A DNA stretch of 13,776 bases from an uncultured Eubacterium sp. GTDB lineage: Bacteria > Bacillota > Clostridia > Lachnospirales > Lachnospiraceae. The stretch lies in NCBI GenBank assembly GCA_958446835.1, contig CAUCXT010000057.1, positions 1 through 13,776 on the forward strand. The letters are read 5' to 3'. The position numbers were made by a program, and so were the translations under genes. Numbering within the stretch: position 1 is the stretch's first letter; each line of letters starts with the position of its first letter. Below, piece after piece: positions 1 to 5,094 of the stretch. The notes beneath the pieces were generated by a model. The model did not search any database, was not told where the DNA came from, and worked only from the letters and a program-made list of their open reading frames with translations.

Positions 1-863
1 AGGTTAAGAGTACATTTATAAATGACATAGGTGTACTGCTGATTATAAGTGTTGGTGTGGTCGCAGTCACAAGGGGGCGCTATTCGATAGGTACAATCAC
101 CATGATGCTGCTGTACTATGAGAAAATGCGAAGTGCTGCCGTTCCGATACTCAATGTTGCACCGCTGCTCAAGTATGTGAAGGCAGCCGCAGAGCGTATT
201 AATGAGGTTACGCAGCTTGAGAAGGAGAAGGTTGATGGGAACATTGCTTTTGATAGAATTGAAAGACTGGACTGGAAGAAGCTGTCCTATTCGTATGCCA
301 ATGGAAAGGAGATAGGATATGCCGATATCTCAATTAGGGGCGGGGAATGTATTGGAATAGTCGGTCACAGCGGTGCAGGCAAATCAACGCTTATCTCCGT
401 GCTCACATCCATGTATGAGAATTATAAGGGCGCAATATATGTCAACGGCGCTGAACTCAGAGATATCGATAAGTCATGGTACAGGTCAAGAATTGCGTAT
501 GTCGACCAGGGAACGAGCCTTTTTGACCGTTCGATAATGGAGAATGTACGGTACGCAATGAAGGATGACACGTCGGATATAGGAGATATTGCGGAACGTA
601 TCAACATAAGCGGAGATATACTTGGTAGAATGACATCCAACGGCTTGTCGGGAGGGGAGAAGCAGAGGATAGTGATTCTGAGAGAAATGCTAAAACATGC
701 GGATGTGATTATTCTGGATGAGTTTTCAAGTGCATTGGATGATGTAAACCAGATTGAGGCGATGAAGCTTGTAAAGCAGCTATATAAGGATAAGATTATT
801 ATTATGATAACACATGACAGTGAACTCCTTGTAAACTGCGACAGGGTTTACGAGATGAATTAA
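1..863 (+). CDS. ABC exporter, C-terminal part (last membrane segment plus ATPase domain), 5' truncated
   Basis: The reading frame is open from the first bases (first full codon at 3), so the start lies outside the window; 286 residues are visible. A hydrophobic stretch at about 27-65 is the end of the membrane domain. The ATPase domain follows: Walker A GHSGAGKST (363-389), Q-loop in YVDQ with the usual 'SLFDRSIMENVRY' context, signature LSGGEKQR (645-668), Walker B VIILDE (705-722) and switch histidine in THD (810-818). All catalytic motifs are intact. The fused membrane-ATPase order is that of type IV exporters, which move peptides, lipids or drugs outward. The substrate cannot be told from the fragment. 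The regulator gene starts 61 nt downstream on the same strand, so the exporter may belong to a peptide-export locus extending left of the window; that is inference. Confidence 0.9.
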   Translation, partial: VKSTFINDIGVLLIISVGVVAVTRGRYSIGTITMMLLYYEKMRSAAVPILNVAPLLKYVKAAAERINEVTQLEKEKVDGNIAFDRIERLDWKKLSYSYANGKEIGYADISIRGGECIGIVGHSGAGKSTLISVLTSMYENYKGAIYVNGAELRDIDKSWYRSRIAYVDQGTSLFDRSIMENVRYAMKDDTSDIGDIAERINISGDILGRMTSNGLSGGEKQRIVILREMLKHADVIILDEFSSALDDVNQIEAMKLVKQLYKDKIIIMITHDSELLVNCDRVYEMN

Positions 864-872
864 AATGACGGA

Positions 873-900
873 GTAATTTACTTTATTATTTAGTAATAAA
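873..900. promoter_or_regulatory. AT-rich dyads upstream of the regulator gene
   Basis: The 61-bp gap between the exporter and the regulator gene is almost all A and T. It contains a small palindrome GTAATTTAC (873-881) and a perfect 7-bp inverted repeat, TTTATTA / TAATAAA, at 882-888 and 894-900 with loop TTTAG. On the plus strand the hairpin is followed by A residues, not T, so it is not a convincing terminator for the exporter. It could be an operator for the regulator's own promoter, but AT-rich DNA yields such repeats by chance. Confidence 0.3.
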
Positions 901-924
901 AAAATAATAGAAGGGTGCAGCAGT

Positions 925-2814
925 TTGGTAAATAGCATGAAATACGACAAAGCATGTTGCAATAAAATAGTCGGAAATCTAATTAAAGACGAACGCCAAA
1001 AGCAGAAAATAACACTTGCAGAACTGAGTGCAGGCATTATGACAGATGGAAATCTATGTCGTATTGAAAACGGCAAAAGAGAGTGTGATGAGGCAACGAT
1101 TAAACGCCTTACAGACCGTCTGGGTATGGTGTACGAAGAACAAGGGAAATATGCTTTTTATGATGATTATGAGGAGTGGCAAAGAAGATGGCAGATAATA
1201 TACGCCATTGAGAACGATAATATATGCGGTGCCGGTGGATTTATTGATGAGTATGAACAGTTATATTGCAGTAACATAGTGAGAATGCAGTTTGCAAAGC
1301 TTATGAAAATCCAATGCCGGATAGAAGAAAATAAAGCTGTTGACAGAGTAGAAGCATTGACAGACAAAGCAATATGTTTGCTGTATAAAGAGGCTTTGGA
1401 ATTGACTGTTCCGGTTCAGGCGGAGATTAGTCTTAAAAATCTGTATCTGTCAATAGATGAGCTTAACATTGTATTGGAATATCGTTTTTATAATTCAGAA
1501 AAAAATATAGGCTCATTGGAGGAAATATTAGGGTATTTGGATATTTCGCGATTCAGTCTTGCCGCAAAGGCTATGTTGTACCCTAAAGCTGTAGTGTATA
1601 TGTACAGGCTTATGGTAAAAAATGGCATAGATAGTGAGATAATGGACGGCACAAATAAAGAAATCGGCAACAAAATGTATAAATATTGTGAAAAGGCTCT
1701 TTCTATGTTACAGGAAAAAGCGGTACGATACTATTATACAGAAATATTAGAAATCAGAAAGACTTTGCTGGTGGCGGGGTATGGAGACGGCGATAGAGAA
1801 AATATGCTCATTCATACGGATGAATGGCTTGCCGCCATATATTCTCTGTGCAATAAACACGGTGTATGGGAGTATACCACAAATAATTGTTATTTTTATA
1901 AGGAAAATTCCGTATATAACATTGGAACAGTTGTAAATATAAGACGTAAGATGCTTAGAATGACCATGAAGGAGCTGTATGAAGGTGTATGCTCAGAAAA
2001 GACACTGAGGAATCTTGAGCATAACAGAGCTGGGACGCATAGAGATATAGCGGAGGAGCTTCTTGGAAAATTAGGTCTTCCTGCCGGTTATCATAGGATG
2101 GGAATTATCACTGATAAAAGGGAGACGATAGAGCTATATACGCAGTGGAAACGGTTGAGCAGGGAATTTAAATTTGCAGAATGCAGGGAGATAATGAATG
2201 AGCTTGAAAAGCAGCTTTCCTCAAATATAGTGAACAGGCAGTTTGTTGAGTGGGGAAAAAATATTGTGGCTTATGAGCTAAAGGAATTAGATTATATTAC
2301 CTATATAGAAAAAATGAGTGACTGCCTTGGAATTACAATCAGAATAGAAGATATACTATCAGCGAAAAGCATATATTTGTCCAACAATGAAAAGGGAATA
2401 TTATATCAAATCTCAGCAAAATACAAATATAATGGAGATGATAGCAGTGCCTTTAAGTATATTGAGCCGATATACAGGAATCTGAAGGAATGTACTGATA
2501 TAGATATACAGGAAAATATTAAAGATTATGAGTTTTATATGACATTTGCAGCAAGTATTTTAGGCAGCCTTGGGAAATATGAGGAGTCGAATATAATCTC
2601 AAATAAGATTATCAGGGCACAGCTACAGTATGGGAGAATAGGAGAAATCCATTATAATTTATTTAATATCGCCTGGAATAAGAATGAAGTTAGCCACAAC
2701 AAAAAAGTATATACTGATAGTTTATATCAGTGTATGTTGTTTAGTCAAATGTGTAATGATGTTTATTTTGAAAATAGATATAGAGCGAGAATGACCTATT
2801 TTTTGATTGGATAA
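925..2814 (+). CDS. XRE-type transcriptional regulator with two tandem HTH-helical-repeat units (RRNPP/Rgg-like architecture)
   Basis: 629 residues. The TTG start at 925 is chosen because AAGGGTG (911-917) lies about 8 nt upstream; the in-frame ATG at 937 has no such site. Residues 15-70 are an XRE helix-turn-helix (LAELSAGIMTDGNLCRIENG). About 260 residues of predicted helix follow with no membrane segment, so the protein is cytoplasmic. Residues 333-385 repeat the HTH pattern, and a further helical region runs to the end. Aligned at an offset of exactly 317, 11 of 53 HTH positions are identical, and SNIVxxQF recurs at 116-123 and 433-440. A later match (LYLS..E at 173, IYLS..E at 483) is offset by 310. 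Known RRNPP and Rgg regulators combine one HTH with helical repeats that bind exported peptides; a doubled form is unusual. The gene is AT-richer than those to its right, suggesting acquisition. A small secreted peptide gene overlaps its 3' end on the other strand. Target genes are unknown. Confidence 0.85.
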   Translation: MVNSMKYDKACCNKIVGNLIKDERQKQKITLAELSAGIMTDGNLCRIENGKRECDEATIKRLTDRLGMVYEEQGKYAFYDDYEEWQRRWQIIYAIENDNICGAGGFIDEYEQLYCSNIVRMQFAKLMKIQCRIEENKAVDRVEALTDKAICLLYKEALELTVPVQAEISLKNLYLSIDELNIVLEYRFYNSEKNIGSLEEILGYLDISRFSLAAKAMLYPKAVVYMYRLMVKNGIDSEIMDGTNKEIGNKMYKYCEKALSMLQEKAVRYYYTEILEIRKTLLVAGYGDGDRENMLIHTDEWLAAIYSLCNKHGVWEYTTNNCYFYKENSVYNIGTVVNIRRKMLRMTMKELYEGVCSEKTLRNLEHNRAGTHRDIAEELLGKLGLPAGYHRMGIITDKRETIELYTQWKRLSREFKFAECREIMNELEKQLSSNIVNRQFVEWGKNIVAYELKELDYITYIEKMSDCLGITIRIEDILSAKSIYLSNNEKGILYQISAKYKYNGDDSSAFKYIEPIYRNLKECTDIDIQENIKDYEFYMTFAASILGSLGKYEESNIISNKIIRAQLQYGRIGEIHYNLFNIAWNKNEVSHNKKVYTDSLYQCMLFSQMCNDVYFENRYRARMTYFLIG

Positions 2815-2945
2815 TATGTTTCATCGTTATATGTTTCGATGCAATTGTCCGTGCTATTTGCGCAATTTTTGCTATAACATATAATTGGAAAAAAGCTTAA
2901 AACTAGAATAAATGTAAGAAAAAATTTTATGTTTGTCTTTTTCAT
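2796..2945 (-). CDS. Small secreted peptide precursor (49 aa), candidate signal peptide for the convergent regulator
   Basis: Start ATG at 2945-2943, stop TAG at 2798-2796. A near-perfect ribosome binding site, AAAGGAGG, sits 8 nt upstream (AGGAGG complement at 2954-2959), the strongest in the window. Residues 1-7 (MKKTNIK) are basic, residues 8-22 are strongly hydrophobic (FFLTFILVLSFFPII), and CYS at 23-25 offers a plausible signal peptidase site. The exported part would be about 24 polar residues with Cys28 and Cys35 and the C-terminus ETYNDETYYPIKK. No lipobox fits C23, because Ile precedes it. The last 19 bases overlap the 3' end of the convergent regulator gene. Size, Sec-type leader and position next to a peptide-sensing type of regulator match pheromone precursors of RRNPP/Rgg systems. 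The translation signals and signal sequence are seen; the pairing is inference. It could instead be a small bacteriocin or an unrelated exported peptide. Confidence 0.75.
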   Translation of the reverse strand: MKKTNIKFFLTFILVLSFFPIICYSKNCANSTDNCIETYNDETYYPIKK

Positions 2946-2975
2946 TGTTAAGACCTCCTTTAATTATGTGTTTAT

Positions 2976-3022
2976 ATGTTACAATATATACATATAAATT
3001 GTCACCTACCCAAAGTTGTCAA
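2976..3022 (-). promoter_or_regulatory. Promoter region of the small peptide gene, with paired TTGTCA repeats
   Basis: On the minus strand a perfect -35 box TTGACA lies at 3022-3017, with TTTATA 18 bp further (2998-2993). A second possible pair is GTGACA (3005-3000) and TAACAT (2981-2976), spacer 18, which would place transcription start just ahead of the peptide gene's ribosome binding site. Neither -10 box is a strong match. On the plus strand TTGTCA occurs twice, at 2999-3004 and 3016-3021 (17 nt apart), inside an inverted repeat AAATTG (2996-3001) / CAATTT (3020-3025). This is a reasonable operator candidate shared with the divergent lipoprotein gene. Confidence 0.45.
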
Positions 3023-3027
3023 TTTAA

Positions 3028-3055
3028 TGGGACAGGGTGTCAGACCCCTGTCCCA
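3028..3055. repeat. REP-like palindrome, copy A
   Basis: A perfect 10-bp inverted repeat, TGGGACAGGG and CCCTGTCCCA, with 8 nt between (TGTCAGAC). Read on the minus strand it contains GGGACAGGGGTCTGACACC, the same string as copy B at 4061-4097, so the two copies are inverted relative to one another. It sits in the leader of the lipoprotein gene, ending 16 nt before its start codon. From general knowledge, GGGACAGGGGTCTGAC-type palindromes recur between genes in many bacterial genomes and resemble REP sequences moved by RAYT (TnpA-REP) transposases. No transposase is present here. Confidence 0.7.
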
Positions 3056-3071
3056 ACAGAAAGGACACCAT

Positions 3072-4001
3072 ATGAAGAAATCAATTCTATTATTTTGTTT
3101 AACAATAATTTTATGCCTCACTTGTTCATGCAGGCGGCAGGCGGACGATACTCCTGCCGGCTCCGGTTATGATGGTAAATATATTTGCGAGCAGACGTAC
3201 TTTGCGTTTATTGATGAGAGTAACAATGTGGTGGTAAAGAATGTTGATGGTGAGCGCAAGATAACGGACACAGGTGATGTAGTCAAGATTGCCGGAGGAG
3301 AAGCCGGGATTGTTCTGCTCAATGAGGCGGGTACGCTTGCAATGTATGTTCCGGGGTCGGATGAATGGATTTCACAAAAAGACTTGGATCGTATAGGACC
3401 AGAGGGAAATATTATGCAACAGGTATGGAACCTGGTACTATCTGCCGATAATGTCGAAGATATTGCGTATAATGGCTTTAATTATCTGGCTGTGAAGGTG
3501 GATGGTGAATGGACAGATGGAGCTTATAACAATCGTTGTCAGCCTTGGAATGAACAACAGTTGACCAAAATTGTGTTTGACTATACAGGTAACTCTGAAA
3601 TCGGGCTAAAAAAAGATGGCACAGTCTGGGGAAGCGATGAAGAGCTCTTTGAGTATGAGAAATATAATAAAAAAGGTAAGAAGATAGTGGATATTGATTG
3701 CGCGTTTAACCCATTTTTGCTATATGAGGATGGAACGGTAGAGGCAATTGATAAGAGCACGTTCTATGCCGGCGATGTATCGAAATGGGAGAATGTCTGC
3801 CAGATTACGGTTGACGCATTTGTATCGGCAGCACTTACGGAGGACGGAAAGGTGCTTGTCCGGGCTTCACAGAACGATGAGCTGTTCAAGGCAACGGAGT
3901 GGGAGAATATAGTGTATATTAAAGCAGACACGGAATATATTCTTGGTGTGGATAAAGACGGCAACCGCCTGATAGTGGGAAAGCAGTGGGATGACAGATA
4001 A
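3072..4001 (+). CDS. Predicted lipoprotein with degenerate RCC1-like repeats
   Basis: 309 residues from ATG at 3072, preceded by AAAGGA (3060-3065) with 6 nt spacing; the frame is open further upstream, but that part runs through the REP-like palindrome and has no leader sequence. The N-terminus MKKSILLFCLTIILCLTCSC is a lipoprotein signal peptide; Cys20 (preceded by T-C-S) or Cys18 is the likely lipidated residue, anchoring the protein outside the membrane. The rest is soluble and beta-rich, with spaced motifs such as IGLKKDGTVW, AALTEDGKVLV and ILGVDKDGN, each near W-E-N-[IV] turns. These resemble the blades of bacterial RCC1/BLIP-II-like propellers, but they are too few and too divergent for a firm assignment. 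Function unknown. It is divergent from the peptide gene and could be a target of the regulator; this is untested. A strong terminator ends it. Confidence 0.85.
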   Translation: MKKSILLFCLTIILCLTCSCRRQADDTPAGSGYDGKYICEQTYFAFIDESNNVVVKNVDGERKITDTGDVVKIAGGEAGIVLLNEAGTLAMYVPGSDEWISQKDLDRIGPEGNIMQQVWNLVLSADNVEDIAYNGFNYLAVKVDGEWTDGAYNNRCQPWNEQQLTKIVFDYTGNSEIGLKKDGTVWGSDEELFEYEKYNKKGKKIVDIDCAFNPFLLYEDGTVEAIDKSTFYAGDVSKWENVCQITVDAFVSAALTEDGKVLVRASQNDELFKATEWENIVYIKADTEYILGVDKDGNRLIVGKQWDDR

Positions 4002-4025
4002 ATATGATATAGTATAAGCAGCAGC

Positions 4026-4059
4026 CGCGGATTGTATGAAAGTACAATCCGCGATTTTT
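4026..4059 (+). terminator. Intrinsic terminator of the lipoprotein gene
   Basis: Perfect 11-bp GC-rich stem, CGCGGATTGTA (4026-4036) and TACAATCCGCG (4043-4053), with loop TGAAAG, followed by ATTTTT. It begins 24 nt after the lipoprotein stop codon. Confidence 0.9.
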
Positions 4060-4060
4060 G

Positions 4061-4097
4061 TTGCTGGGACAGGGGTCTGACACCACTGTCCCAGCAA
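4061..4097. repeat. REP-like palindrome, copy B
   Basis: A perfect 12-bp inverted repeat, TTGCTGGGACAG (4061-4072) and CTGTCCCAGCAA (4086-4097), with a 13-nt loop GGGTCTGACACCA. The core GGGACAGGGGTCTGACACC is identical to copy A read on the other strand; copy B carries one extra A before CTGTCCC. It immediately follows the terminator, so the two copies bracket the lipoprotein gene head to head. Confidence 0.75.
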
Positions 4098-4114
4098 TGA
4101 ATAAACTTATCGTT

Positions 4115-4141
4115 TTGACATCATAATCTATATAATATCAA
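4115..4141 (+). promoter_or_regulatory. Possible promoter or operator of the YwmB-family gene
   Basis: A perfect -10 box TATAAT lies at 4131-4136, 30 nt before the start codon. The only good TTGACA (4115-4120) is just 10 bp upstream of it, too close for a normal sigma-A promoter; a weak TTATCG gives an 18-bp spacing. The stretch from TTGACA to ATATCAA is an imperfect dyad (9 of 13 positions symmetric), which could be an operator. Confidence 0.4.
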
Positions 4142-4166
4142 GAAATTGTATAAGGAGTGATGTCGG

Positions 4167-4904
4167 ATGAAAAGAGCGATGTATGCAGTGATTGTATTGT
4201 GGGCGGTGTTGACAGCGGTGTACATGACGAATATGGGGAGGGCTAATAAGGTGTCGATAAGCACCGCGTTTACAGACAGTGTGGATGGGGAAGAATGGTG
4301 CGAGCTTGACACGTATATAGAGGGCTACGGAAAATTCGGGGTATGTTATCTCACACAGGAGGAGAAGGAAAGGCTGGTAGAGAATATAGCGTCGGCGCTT
4401 GGAATAACATCATCGTATGGGCTGGCAACGATATATGAGGAGGAAGTAAACACAACGGTTCTCTCAAAGGAGAGCGTCAATGGGAGCGTGACGATAAAGG
4501 CGATTACGCAGGGACAGCAGTCACAGTATGTGTATGTGAATATTACCGTGTACAATAATATAGACTGCGCCAGCTCATACAGGGAGCTTGTGGAGGGCAT
4601 GTTCGACGCGATGGGAATACAGGGTAATGTGAATATGAATCTTGTGGGTTCGCTTGAGGGGGCACTCAACAGCACAGAGAAAAATGAGCTTGCGGACGGT
4701 CTGTTAGATAAGCTTGGTGCCAAGGTTGTGGCGGAAAACAGGGACAGCGATATATTTACTATCTATGCATATTCGAAGGGAGCAGGTTCGTATATCACGA
4801 TAGGCGGAAATAAAATCAACATGAATATTGCGATTGGATATGATGAGGAGCAGGACAGGACGAAGGTATATCTTGCCTCACCAATCAACAGTCTTGATTA
4901 TTAA
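4167..4904 (+). CDS. YwmB-family (TATA-box-binding-fold) exported protein
   Basis: 245 residues. AAGGAG (4152-4157) lies 9 nt before the ATG. Residues 3-21 are a hydrophobic signal or anchor, so the rest is outside the membrane. The assignment rests on the overall pattern of the YwmB family as recalled from Bacillus subtilis YwmB: similar length (about 245), an N-terminal anchor, an acidic-amphipathic segment with LTQEEKERLVENIASALGI, and the family ending, a hydrophobic strand INMNIAIGYDEE followed by V.LASPINSLDY (compare PIVTTEY at the end of B. subtilis YwmB). The biochemical role of the family is not established; in bacilli it sits beside cell-wall genes. Here it precedes another membrane-anchored extracellular protein on the same strand, 190 nt away. 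Moderate certainty about the family; it is certainly an exported protein. Confidence 0.75.
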   Translation: MKRAMYAVIVLWAVLTAVYMTNMGRANKVSISTAFTDSVDGEEWCELDTYIEGYGKFGVCYLTQEEKERLVENIASALGITSSYGLATIYEEEVNTTVLSKESVNGSVTIKAITQGQQSQYVYVNITVYNNIDCASSYRELVEGMFDAMGIQGNVNMNLVGSLEGALNSTEKNELADGLLDKLGAKVVAENRDSDIFTIYAYSKGAGSYITIGGNKINMNIAIGYDEEQDRTKVYLASPINSLDY

Positions 4905-4990
4905 AAATAGTATATGAAATTAAATGCTATTGTATTTGTCCTGTTTTTTACAGTGCAGCTTATTTAATAAAATATATATACTATTTTTAA
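4901..4990. repeat. Perfect 15-bp inverted repeat spanning an AT-rich gap
   Basis: TTAAAAATAGTATAT at 4901-4915 is the exact reverse complement of ATATACTATTTTTAA at 4976-4990, 60 nt apart. The left arm includes the stop codon of the YwmB-family gene. The interior is AT-rich with no gene. It could fold as a long weak hairpin in the transcript and end in a T-rich arm, or be the relic of a small inverted-repeat element. No target-site duplication is visible. Confidence 0.6.
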
Positions 4991-5094
4991 AATGTTTGTG
5001 ATAAACTTATACGGTGTATTGCTTGGGAAATATTCAATATGCTTCTTAAATAATGGTATTGACCGGATATGCCGGTGAAAGAAAGGAAATCACA

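Noticed and set aside
2871..2879. Lipoprotein interpretation of the small peptide, using Cys23
   Set aside because: The residue before Cys23 is isoleucine, which does not fit a lipobox; cleavage after Ser25 by ordinary signal peptidase is more likely.
2976..3071. Upstream extension of the lipoprotein frame to an ATG at 2976
   Set aside because: It reads through the REP-like palindrome and buries the signal peptide 32 residues inside; the ATG at 3072 has a ribosome binding site and gives a proper lipoprotein leader.
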